Source of the DNA: Euryarchaeota archaeon UBA182
GTDB taxonomy: Archaea; Thermoplasmatota; Poseidoniia; Poseidoniales; Thalassarchaeaceae
NCBI GenBank assembly: GCA_002495675.1
Contig: DAGH01000021.1
Coordinates: 16,165-80,164, forward strand
DNA length: 64,000 nucleotides
Direction: 5' to 3'
Shown here piece after piece: positions 57,291-64,000 of this stretch. Under the pieces are notes generated by a model that saw only the letters and a program-made list of their open reading frames with translations, was not told the DNA's origin and did not search any database. Position 1 is the first letter of the stretch. The number at the start of each line of letters is the position of its first letter. The position numbers and the translations under genes are program-made.

Positions 57291-58160
57291 TCAATGCGGC
57301 TCCGCAATTCCCTGTACCCAGACGATGAAGAGGTGAACTAGGATCAATGTCGTAACTACAACTGGTAGTATGAACACGTGGAGGAAATACATTCTTGTGA
57401 CTGTTTGTGCTGTTAGGGAGGTACCTGCGAACATAGCTGTCGCAATCCAACCACCTATCAGTGGCGTGGAGAGGGCCATGTTGATTCCGATCGTCGCAGC
57501 GCCGAAAGCAAGGCTGTCCCATGGTAATAGGTAGCCAGAGTACCCGAAGAAAATAGTGAAGAACATCAGAGCAACTCCTATCAGCCAGTTTAATTCTCTT
57601 GGGTTTCTGTATGCGCCAGTGAAGTAAACTCTACACATGTGCAGGAAAACCGCTGCAACCATGAAGTGTGTCGTCCAGTGATGTATTGACCGGATTATGT
57701 ATCCGAAAGGTAGCTGAGTCATTATGAATTGCATTGAACCATATGCTGGCGTGGGGTCCCCTTCTCCTCCCGGTACGTAATACAGGCCGAGTACTGATCC
57801 GGTTAGAACTAGAATGATGAAGGCTAAGAAGGAAATTCCTCCTAGACAGTATAGAGGATACCAGTACCAGATGATTCTGAGTTTGTATTTCTCGGCATGG
57901 GTAAGGGGCATCTGACGATGCATGCTGTAGTATGCATTCCGACTCATGGACCAATAGTCCTGTATCCGGAATCTTGTGTCTAGCCACGAAAAGGCCCAGA
58001 GGAACGACTTCTCAGCAAGTCCCATGCTTCCCGCACTGGTCTCCACAGCACGCAATATATCCTTCCTAGGAACGTCGTCCCTTTCTTTCCTCAATGTGAA
58101 TGCAACAATGACTACCACTATCGCGATGAACAGCCATAAAAACCAGAATTGTAGCATCAT
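57291..58160 (-). CDS. Cytochrome b, N-terminal (b6-type) subunit
   Basis: Di-heme membrane subunit of a cytochrome bc/b6f-like complex, 289 residues. An extra N-terminal helix (FWFLWLFIAIVVVIVAF) precedes the four-helix b6 core. Heme ligands are H160/H174 and H261/H276. The spacings of 14 and 15 are those of b6, and the context RSIHHWTTHFM, YRNPRELNW, YSGYLLPWD and RMYFLHVFILP is typical. It lies 15 nt upstream of the fusion gene supplying the C-terminal half of cytochrome b, so the b subunit is split as in b6f. Confidence 0.94.
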   Translation of the reverse strand: MMLQFWFLWLFIAIVVVIVAFTLRKERDDVPRKDILRAVETSAGSMGLAEKSFLWAFSWLDTRFRIQDYWSMSRNAYYSMHRQMPLTHAEKYKLRIIWYWYPLYCLGGISFLAFIILVLTGSVLGLYYVPGGEGDPTPAYGSMQFIMTQLPFGYIIRSIHHWTTHFMVAAVFLHMCRVYFTGAYRNPRELNWLIGVALMFFTIFFGYSGYLLPWDSLAFGAATIGINMALSTPLIGGWIATAMFAGTSLTAQTVTRMYFLHVFILPVVVTTLILVHLFIVWVQGIAEPH

Positions 58161-58166
58161 CTCACC

Positions 58167-59018
58167 TCAGTCGCAGAACGTGTACCAATCAACATAATCA
58201 GGAAGGGCTTCAATAACATCTCCATTGACTGTGAAGGGAATCAGCGGTAATCCTACTGGTGCTGGACCGCCGGACTTCTTAATTCCGAAGTACTCGAACT
58301 CCGCGCCATTAGACCTGTTCCTATTACGATTCTTCTCGATGGCCGTTGGGTCAAATCTGCTAGAATGACAGATACAGAATAATTTGTTGCCTCCGCTGTC
58401 TATGCCGCCTGGAATCCAAGTATCGTTGGTGTAGTCGTTTTGAACAAGTTGCCATCCTGGTATACAACACAGGTGTGTGCATCTTGAAAAGATTACAATC
58501 AGATTGTCATGTATCGAGAGTGATGAGTATTCTTCCTTTTCGTCCATTTCGTAGGCCGAGCCAACATAGTCGCCCTCAGCTGTGTAACCATCCAAGTATT
58601 GGAAGCGTGGCTTATTCTCCTCGACAGCCGTGTTTTTGTTTTCCTCGTGTGGTACGTAGACTACATTCACGGGAAGGCCTGACCAAACTCCTTGGGCCCC
58701 TGCCATACCTGTAGATGACTGGGCTGCGGCATTAACGAAAGAGGAGTAGGACATCGGCTCCAGGTGTTGAGTTCCATACCATACCGTATCTTCTGCTCCT
58801 GTGGGGACCCAGAACCTAACGGAGGAGTCCCCCCCGTCGTTCTCAGACGTCCCCATCAAGAGTGAAGCGAAGCCGACGCTCCCCAGTGAGACGGTGATCA
58901 GTCCCGCTGCGGCGTTGAACGAGTGCCTCATGAAGTCCCTCCTGTCAATCTTGTAGGCATCATCGGCCCCTTCCTCTTGATCCGAGGGTATTTCTCTAAG
59001 TCTGAATCTTCTGGACAT
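58167..59018 (-). CDS. Rieske iron-sulfur protein
   Basis: High-potential 2Fe-2S subunit that takes one electron from quinol. The 283-residue protein has a twin-arginine-like signal (DRRDFMRHS) before the membrane helix, suggesting Tat export of the folded domain. Cluster motifs are SRCTHLCCIPGW (ligands C180 and H182, disulfide Cys C185) and LFCICHSSRFD (C215, C217, H218). The position before the last Cys, normally Gly, is a further Cys (C184). A long insert of about 90 residues lies between anchor and cluster domain. ATG 59018 is 2 nt after the upstream stop; ATG 59042 would overlap it. Confidence 0.92.
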   Translation of the reverse strand: MSRRFRLREIPSDQEEGADDAYKIDRRDFMRHSFNAAAGLITVSLGSVGFASLLMGTSENDGGDSSVRFWVPTGAEDTVWYGTQHLEPMSYSSFVNAAAQSSTGMAGAQGVWSGLPVNVVYVPHEENKNTAVEENKPRFQYLDGYTAEGDYVGSAYEMDEKEEYSSLSIHDNLIVIFSRCTHLCCIPGWQLVQNDYTNDTWIPGGIDSGGNKLFCICHSSRFDPTAIEKNRNRNRSNGAEFEYFGIKKSGGPAPVGLPLIPFTVNGDVIEALPDYVDWYTFCD

Positions 59019-59020
59019 GA

Positions 59021-59470
59021 TCACACCTCGTATTGTTTCCACGCCTCGGTGTCATTTGAGGTAATGTACTTATTTCGCCTATGTTTAACTACGACTACAT
59101 CCGGCATTACGAACCTTAGGTAGACGATGCCTAGTATTATTAGCGTGAGTAATGTCATTGCGAGGTGGAAAGATAACTGCTGCTGGTCCCATTTGTTGTA
59201 TAGCCCGTAGGATAACGTTCCAGCCCAGAATAGGGTCCATGTGATACCCCAGAGGCCCACTAGAATCACTAGCCACGAGTCTCCTGATGGGGATATCGAT
59301 GCCCTCACGATTGTCCCGGGTTTGGGGTCATTAAACACTCCATGGTCTACAGCCTTGATGTAGTCATCTTCAGACAGATCTACGCCCTCTAGCGCATTTC
59401 GTGCATCCTCGACGGATACGACCCCCCTCTCAACATCCCTCAGTAGTTGTGTTACTTTGTCCCCTATCAT
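59021..59470 (-). CDS. Small membrane subunit of the Rieske/cytochrome b operon
   Basis: A 149-residue protein. The N-terminal 70 residues are soluble and helical (KVTQLLRDVERGVVSVEDARNAL). Two membrane helices (SWLVILVGLWGITWTLFWAG and LAMTLLTLIILGIVYLRFVM) and a basic tail follow. No family is recognised. It overlaps the upstream exported gene by 4 nt and precedes the Rieske gene by 2 nt, so it is probably an accessory subunit of the same complex (inference from context). Confidence 0.7.
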   Translation of the reverse strand: MIGDKVTQLLRDVERGVVSVEDARNALEGVDLSEDDYIKAVDHGVFNDPKPGTIVRASISPSGDSWLVILVGLWGITWTLFWAGTLSYGLYNKWDQQQLSFHLAMTLLTLIILGIVYLRFVMPDVVVVKHRRNKYITSNDTEAWKQYEV

Positions 59471-60276
59471 AGTTGGTCACCTCTTCGAAGATGCTTGATC
59501 CTGAGCCTCAACAAATTGGACCTTCCTTTGTAGTGCCTTGAGAATCCATACCTCAGGAAGAAACCACAGAAAACGATCACAATTATGACGGCTCCGAAGC
59601 CTAGTAGACCTAGCCAATGTGCTCTGAGCTTAGCTCCCATTTCATGTAGGTCAACATGCTGTTCGGTTGGTGCTGGGGGCTCAATTTGGCCGTTTCCGGA
59701 GAATACTGTTCGAGTCTTTCCGTTGTCACTACCTTCTCCGACGGAAGCACTCAATCTGTTCCACCTGTCCAGCTCTGACGGGGCCCCATCCCCGTTGACT
59801 GAATTCCCAACTACCCAGAATGTGATGGTCCCTGCTTCTTCTGTCGGGGCTGTCCATTCGAAATTCCATGACCTCTCAGTTACTTTACTGCCCTGTTCGG
59901 TATGGGTCAGGGCCATGTTGTCATCGTCCCAGTTCTGTACGTGTATGGAATCGCCGGGAGATAGTAGCCCACCATTGACCCTCATTGCAAATCCTCCAGT
60001 ATAGGACGAGGTGTCTGCGTCAGGACCCCCGATTATCTGCAGGAGCAGGGGGTACGACTTGCCCAGTTCGTAATGATATGGCAGACCATCCAATATCACT
60101 GTGATAGAATTGTCTGGGTCCTCGGCGTGACAGGTGCAACCTGCTATCGCTACATCATCGTCTCCGACTTGTTGGCCGCCTATTCCGGAGGGCAGGGCTG
60201 AGGCTGATCCAATCAGCGCTATGCACATAAGGGCTGAAGCCGCAATTCTACGAAGCCGAAGCCTATCCCAGTGCAT
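59467..60276 (-). CDS. Exported C-x-C-H membrane-anchored protein, first gene of the respiratory operon
   Basis: A 269-residue type I membrane protein. After the signal peptide, the mature chain begins with AIAGCTCHAEDPD, a C-x-C-H motif. In related exported domains this place holds a c-type heme or metal site, but it is not a standard CxxCH. A beta-sandwich follows (YHYELGKSYPLLLQIIGG, GGFAMRVNGGLLSPGD, TERSWNFEWTAP), resembling Reeler/choice-of-anchor folds. One C-terminal membrane span (LLGFGAVIIVIVFCGFFL) and a basic tail end it. It may be the external electron acceptor from Rieske (inference). ATG 60285 is an alternative start. Confidence 0.7.
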   Translation of the reverse strand: MHWDRLRLRRIAASALMCIALIGSASALPSGIGGQQVGDDDVAIAGCTCHAEDPDNSITVILDGLPYHYELGKSYPLLLQIIGGPDADTSSYTGGFAMRVNGGLLSPGDSIHVQNWDDDNMALTHTEQGSKVTERSWNFEWTAPTEEAGTITFWVVGNSVNGDGAPSELDRWNRLSASVGEGSDNGKTRTVFSGNGQIEPPAPTEQHVDLHEMGAKLRAHWLGLLGFGAVIIVIVFCGFFLRYGFSRHYKGRSNLLRLRIKHLRRGDQL

Positions 60277-60314
60277 CGACCCCACTCCGTTGAATCATCT
60301 TGAAATGGAGCGTC

Positions 60315-60322
60315 CTATTAAC
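60315..60322 (-). promoter_or_regulatory. Putative TATA box of the respiratory operon
   Basis: On the minus strand the sequence is GTTAATAG, 30-45 nt before the candidate starts at 60285 and 60276. Expected transcription start is near 60292. This gap of about 130 nt also holds the divergent promoter of the TPR gene; no clear box was seen for that one. Confidence 0.3.
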
Positions 60323-60409
60323 ATTGCATTCTCAAGGGCGAAATTAACTGCGTATACGAACAACACCGGGCACCGGGAAACTCAAATTTGAACACCATTG
60401 GGTGAGGCT

Positions 60410-60712
60410 ATGGCGGGCCCTGTTTGGGTTAACACTTACAATTTGACTGAAGATCAAATAACAAGCATTGACCTTGCTGAAGAGGCCATGGATATGTTAG
60501 ATTTAAAGAAAGCAGAGAAGATATTGAATAAACTCAAGGAAGAAGATCCCTCTTGTATTCCTGTGCTCAACATACTGGGTCATCTTCATGGTCGCTATTT
60601 GAGTGATTATGAGGTGGCCATTGGATACTATGATCAAGTTCTGAAACTTGAACCCGAAAACGCATGGGCAAGAGACGAGAGGAGAAAATTTAGAAGATAC
60701 ATCACGTATTAA
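60410..60712 (+). CDS. Small TPR-repeat protein
   Basis: A 100-residue cytoplasmic helical protein with two to three tetratricopeptide units: SIDLAEEAMDMLDLKKAEKI, IPVLNILGHLHGRYLSDYEV and AIGYYDQVLKLEPENAWA. The last has the canonical A...Y..aL.l.P.n pattern. It is likely a protein-protein adaptor. ATG 60410 is preferred over TTG 60398. It is followed by the FtsZ-like gene after 51 nt on the same strand. Confidence 0.7.
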   Translation: MAGPVWVNTYNLTEDQITSIDLAEEAMDMLDLKKAEKILNKLKEEDPSCIPVLNILGHLHGRYLSDYEVAIGYYDQVLKLEPENAWARDERRKFRRYITY

Positions 60713-60763
60713 GCTTCAATCAGGCCTTATGTACAAAGACTGTCTAATGCCATATGTGATACA

Positions 60764-61672
60764 ATGGAGTCCAGTTCCCTATTGGTGATAGGTGCGGGCG
60801 GATTAGGTTGCAGGTGGGCCAGGGGAGCCCACTCCAGAGTCTCATCGGAATCCGACTTGATGCTAGTGGATGCTGACATGGAGAGCTTCAAAGGGGCTTC
60901 ATACGCACATTGTATGCACTTGGATCCAACCGGCACGGAGAAAGGGATAGCTGCTTTGCCAGCTCTTGCTGCTCACAGGACCATATCTGCACTAGATGAG
61001 ATAGATCAGGTCCTAACGAATGCCGAACTCGTGGTCATTCTCACTGGCTTGGGGGGCGGAACTGGAACAGGCTCCACCATAGAGCTAGCCCGCGCTTCAA
61101 GACAAAGAGGCGCCATTGTGGTCGTCGTTGCGGGGCTACCATTCGCAGAGCAATCATTTAGGTCCAGGATGGCAAACGATGCTTTGCCGTCGTTGGAGGA
61201 TGCAGCTGATATTTGTATCAGGGTTTCACTTGAGAGGCTAGCATGGCAATCGCGCAGAAGGAGGTTGAATTGGCAACAAGGATCCGGTTGGATAGAGGAA
61301 TTAGTTGAGGGACTGATATCTACGATTGGTAAATTGGGAAAAATCAACCTTGACTTAATGGATCTTAAATCGATTGTGAAACACAAAGGCGGTGCTACTT
61401 TGATTGTTGCATCTGGCCCCTTGGAAGATACTAGAAAGATCGTTGAGGACGCGCGTCGTTCTCCGTTGATCGATATAGGCCTGGACGGAGCCAAGGGTTG
61501 CCTGATACAAGTAGAAGGGGGCCCGGATATGACTCTGTCTCATATATCCTCTATGACGGAAAATTTCACATCCCAGTTTGACGAAAACTGCCAGGTTATA
61601 CTCGGGGCCCGTGTTTCAGATAGGTTGATCGGTAGACTCAGAGTAGTCGCTGTGGTTAGTGGATTGGATTGA
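60764..61672 (+). CDS. Divergent FtsZ/tubulin-superfamily GTPase
   Basis: A 302-residue protein. The N-terminal nucleotide loop reads VIGAGGLGCRW (GVGGAGxN in FtsZ). The tubulin signature is intact: LTGLGGGTGTGST at 94-105. The T7 synergy loop keeps the catalytic pattern NxDxxD, INLDLMDLKS, with N195, D197 and D200. The protein therefore may hydrolyse GTP on polymerisation. It lacks the C-terminal tail that binds membrane anchors in FtsZ and is short for FtsZ or CetZ, so it is probably a third type. The 3' end overlaps a convergent membrane-protein gene by 57 nt. Role in division or shape is unknown. Confidence 0.78.
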   Translation: MESSSLLVIGAGGLGCRWARGAHSRVSSESDLMLVDADMESFKGASYAHCMHLDPTGTEKGIAALPALAAHRTISALDEIDQVLTNAELVVILTGLGGGTGTGSTIELARASRQRGAIVVVVAGLPFAEQSFRSRMANDALPSLEDAADICIRVSLERLAWQSRRRRLNWQQGSGWIEELVEGLISTIGKLGKINLDLMDLKSIVKHKGGATLIVASGPLEDTRKIVEDARRSPLIDIGLDGAKGCLIQVEGGPDMTLSHISSMTENFTSQFDENCQVILGARVSDRLIGRLRVVAVVSGLD

Positions 61673-62680
61673 ACCATTGCTCAGTGATTTTTCAATCCTG
61701 ATTGACATAGGAAACACCAGAACAAAGATCACGATAGAAGTCAATCCATGACCAATGCCCAACACCGCTGAAATGTTGAGTTCGGTCGCTAGAGACATCT
61801 GGGATATTGAGCCCGCATAAAATACGACATATGCAAAGCCAATCGACAAGGCGGCCGAGGTTATTTTTGGGTCAGGAGTTTTATTTGTCCTGGACCACAG
61901 AACCATCGCTATCACAAAAATAAACATAGCCAATTCCTCGAACATAGTTGAGGCTACCGTCCCTTCATCCAACATTCTCATGCATGAAACCATGGACCAA
62001 TCTAGCAAAAGAACGGATATAGCTGAAAAAGACCTCGTTCCGACAGACGATCCTCCTCCAATCATGCTGTTTTTCCTCTGTATCTTGTGTCCAATGAAAA
62101 GCATGGCAACAAAGAGGGTAGACCAGTAGAACATACTCAATGGATCGCTCTCAACTGGATTTCTGGCACTGAAGCCAAACCACCAAACTAGGAATGACAG
62201 GAGAATAACCCTCAAAACGAGGAAAAACCAAACATTTCCTGATATTATCTTCATGAAGACGTTTGGCTTTGAGATAATTGCCTTGCCCATAAATCCACTA
62301 AGAAGCAAAAAACCCCTTCCAAGTGCGACGATGGGAAAGATGAGGGAAAGGGAGGTGGAGATTCCGGGCGCGGTGTTTGGTAAATTGTTGTCTAGAAAAT
62401 AGATCAGAACTGAAAATATGGCTGAGCAGGATAAGAAAATTGGTATTGAAACTCTGGATGGCCTTCTCCATCCGAAAATGAATTGAAAGGGAGGCAGGGT
62501 AAGAAGCAGATAACCGAATGCGACGCCTATGAATAGGCTAGCCCCAAGATCTACTCCACTCCTGGCTGAAATCACGTGAAATGTGGAAAGAAGGATTATG
62601 GTTGTCCAAATATGAGCCAGCGGTGTCGGCTCAAACAACATCTCAGAAAGCTTCACTTCGTTAGCACTCCGTACTTCCAC
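61616..62680 (-). CDS. Multi-span membrane protein, unknown function
   Basis: A 354-residue polytopic protein with about nine hydrophobic helices (e.g. LAHIWTTIILLSTFHVI, IFLSCSAIFSVLIYFL, WFFLVLRVILLSFLVWWF and AVLGIGHGLTSIVIFVLVFP). It has short loops and a Ser/Asn-rich cytoplasmic tail. No transporter motif or family is recognised. The 57-nt overlap with the convergent FtsZ-like gene is unusually long; the tail end (about 19 residues) lies within it. The start ATG 62680 diverges from the Pop5-like gene by 49 nt. Confidence 0.62.
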   Translation of the reverse strand: MEVRSANEVKLSEMLFEPTPLAHIWTTIILLSTFHVISARSGVDLGASLFIGVAFGYLLLTLPPFQFIFGWRRPSRVSIPIFLSCSAIFSVLIYFLDNNLPNTAPGISTSLSLIFPIVALGRGFLLLSGFMGKAIISKPNVFMKIISGNVWFFLVLRVILLSFLVWWFGFSARNPVESDPLSMFYWSTLFVAMLFIGHKIQRKNSMIGGGSSVGTRSFSAISVLLLDWSMVSCMRMLDEGTVASTMFEELAMFIFVIAMVLWSRTNKTPDPKITSAALSIGFAYVVFYAGSISQMSLATELNISAVLGIGHGLTSIVIFVLVFPMSIRIEKSLSNGSIQSTNHSDYSESTDQPI

Positions 62681-62729
62681 GTGTCAAGCAGACCGAATCT
62701 GGGTTAAGTAGTACCCCCTGCGGTGGCAT

Positions 62730-63017
62730 ATGCCCAGAGTGAACAAGTCCGCTCGAGGAAAGAAGAGATGGGTAGGGGTAGAGTTTGAATCAGGGGCTAC
62801 ATCAAACAGACAGTTAATTCGGTCACTCTCTGAAGACCTTGATACCGTAGAAATAGCCTGGGTATCTGACAATGAAAAGACTCTGATATTGGGGGTGAAA
62901 CTCCAAGAGTATCAGGAGCTCAAAAAGAAAATCGGTGAAGCTGCTGGGGTAAGATCACTTACCTCTAGCGGAAAAATCCGGCTGGTAAAATCTAGGCTGA
63001 GTTCCCTCAGGAATTAA
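62730..63017 (+). CDS. rnp2: Probable RNase P protein component 2 (Pop5/Rpp14 family)
   Basis: A 95-residue basic protein. It aligns by eye with archaeal Pop5: an initial KKRWVGVEFESG matches the KRYI.F.. strand, a helix RQLIRSLSEDL follows, and the end VRSLTSSGKIRLVKSRL resembles the IRTLGVSGTIKRLKRKF tail of known members. It would pair with the C5-like core of archaeal RNase P. The middle part is shorter than usual. A GGTTAAGT box about 22-29 nt before the ATG is TATA-like. It ends overlapping the biotin ligase stop by 4 nt. Confidence 0.6.
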   Translation: MPRVNKSARGKKRWVGVEFESGATSNRQLIRSLSEDLDTVEIAWVSDNEKTLILGVKLQEYQELKKKIGEAAGVRSLTSSGKIRLVKSRLSSLRN

Positions 63018-64000
63018 GGATTCTTCCAGTCTATTGTGTCCAAGTCACAAACTTCCGTGACTAGTCCACGTTGAATTACAGCGATTTCTCCTTGCATAGT
63101 CAGGCCTGAGACTGTGGCAAAATCATTCTTGTAATCAATTCGAATTCCCCTTGATAACATCCTAGATAGAGTACACCATGCGAATTGTAAGTTGTCTTGC
63201 ATGTTTACTGAAACTGACAAAGGATGAGATTCAAACAGACTTGATACACAGGCATCTACTAAGTTGAAGACATGCCGATTCTCCATATCTCTGTCAATGA
63301 CATCCCATCCCGTTGTACAAATCCCAGAGACTAATTGAGCAGTTTTGTTGATCCCAACGCCTATTTTTAGGGCCTTGTCACCTTCCATAGAAAAAATGAT
63401 GCCACCACATTTCTTGAAGTCCGAATCTATGATGTCGTTTGGCCATTTGAGCTCAAAACCTAGCGATCGTGAAATCATCGCACCCAGAACTACTTGGGAC
63501 AAACCAGAATTGATATTGTTTTGTCCGGTTATGCACCATGTTGCTGCCAACCCCTTTGGATCTGAAATCCAGCCCTTTCCACTCCTCCCCCTACCTTGGG
63601 TTTGCTTGTTAGCAAACACTCTTTGCACCCCTTTTTTTTTGTCGAAATCATAATCCATGGTGGATTCAATGGTATCAACTTGAATGGGATCTAATCCCCC
63701 CCACGGACGCCAGTGAGAGTAAACACAAAGCATTTCATCACCCATTGGTTTCTGGGATATTTTCCTCGAGCTCCAACCAGATTTCAACCAATCTTCGGGT
63801 TTGGAGGGACTGTCGGGGTAGGTCCTGTAGAGTAATAAAACGCAGCCTGTCCTTGACAACATGTTCTGGTGTGACTCAAGATAGGACCTCAACTCTGAAC
63901 TCCATCCGTCCTTGCCATGGTCCAACATCGAAGCGTCTTCCATAGGTTCAAGATAAGGCCCAGATGTAGGAACGGGCAAGTAGGGCAGGTTCCACACCAC
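63014..64000 (-). CDS. birA: HemK-like methyltransferase C-terminal part fused to biotin--protein ligase (5' partial)
   Basis: The frame is open to the window edge, so the N-terminus is missing. The first 100 visible residues match the C-terminal half of HemK/PrmC-type SAM methyltransferases: WNLPYLPVPTSGPY (NPPY motif with Leu), HGKDGWSSELRSYL and RTGCVLLLYRTY. From about residue 105 a biotin ligase follows: VDTIESTMDYDF, NKQTQGRGRSGKGW, SDPKGLAATWCI, LKWPNDII...KKCGGII and IGVGINK, with a small C-terminal domain. It has no N-terminal repressor HTH. Ligase activity would charge the carrier at 47.5 kb. The pairing of a glutamine/lysine methyltransferase with BirA is unusual. Confidence 0.85.
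   Translation of the reverse strand: MVWNLPYLPVPTSGPYLEPMEDASMLDHGKDGWSSELRSYLESHQNMLSRTGCVLLLYRTYPDSPSKPEDWLKSGWSSRKISQKPMGDEMLCVYSHWRPWGGLDPIQVDTIESTMDYDFDKKKGVQRVFANKQTQGRGRSGKGWISDPKGLAATWCITGQNNINSGLSQVVLGAMISRSLGFELKWPNDIIDSDFKKCGGIIFSMEGDKALKIGVGINKTAQLVSGICTTGWDVIDRDMENRHVFNLVDACVSSLFESHPLSVSVNMQDNLQFAWCTLSRMLSRGIRIDYKNDFATVSGLTMQGEIAVIQRGLVTEVCDLDTIDWKNP

Overview
The window is archaeal. Signature genes are archaeosine synthase, type II GAPDH, aIF-6, UPF0201, two RNase P proteins (Rpr2/Rpp21 type and a probable Pop5), archaeal-type GluRS and PheT, and a 23S rRNA flanked by a bulge-helix-bulge processing stem. Other features fit an uncultured planktonic euryarchaeon of the Thermoplasmatota (Marine Group II/III-like): very large secreted proteins, subtilases, a methylmalonyl-CoA pathway, a cytochrome b/Rieske complex, TATA-like boxes 20-40 nt before several starts, and a 23S-5S unit with no adjacent 16S. 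This placement is inference from gene content; no database was searched.

Layout. 1-15.9 kb: the tail of a membrane protein, a membrane-anchored subtilase, a beta-helix surface protein, a wHTH-STAND-TPR regulator, a metallo-beta-lactamase-fold hydrolase, and a 1,914-residue calcium-repeat secreted protein with an overlapping small gene. 16-26 kb: a pyroglutamyl-peptidase/Nudix fusion, UPF0201, a zinc-ribbon membrane protein, DnaJ, two more surface proteins, archaeosine synthase and ribosomal protein S15 with a structured leader. 26-34 kb: a minus-strand cluster of a glutamate-synthase-like protein, pheT, a degenerate SGNH-type surface protein, rnhB and gltX. 34-43 kb: GAPDH, a giant subtilase, adenylate kinase, an RNase P subunit, a CRM-domain protein and an ArsB/NhaD-type transporter. 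43.2-46.5 kb: 23S and 5S rRNA, followed by aIF-6.

47-51 kb holds part of propionyl-CoA to succinyl-CoA metabolism. Biotin carrier, a tiny extra subunit and carboxyltransferase are on the minus strand. The B12 subunit of methylmalonyl-CoA mutase and its MeaB chaperone diverge on the plus strand, followed by a polyprenol-kinase-like gene. The biotin ligase that would charge the carrier lies at the right edge, fused to a HemK-like methyltransferase. 51.7-54.5 kb has MGMT, a glycosyltransferase and a ferredoxin.

The most unusual locus is the five-gene respiratory operon at 54.5-60.3 kb. It encodes an exported C-x-C-H protein, a small membrane protein, a Rieske protein, a b6-type cytochrome b, and a 930-residue fusion of a subunit-IV-like cytochrome b C-terminal half to a complete HdrD-like iron-sulfur/CCG module. 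This suggests a quinol-oxidising complex physically wired to a cytosolic thiol/disulfide or similar redox reaction. The right end carries a TPR protein, a divergent FtsZ-like GTPase, a multi-span membrane protein, Pop5 and the biotin ligase.

The genome is compact. Many convergent gene pairs end with abutting or overlapping stop codons, and several genes in operons overlap.
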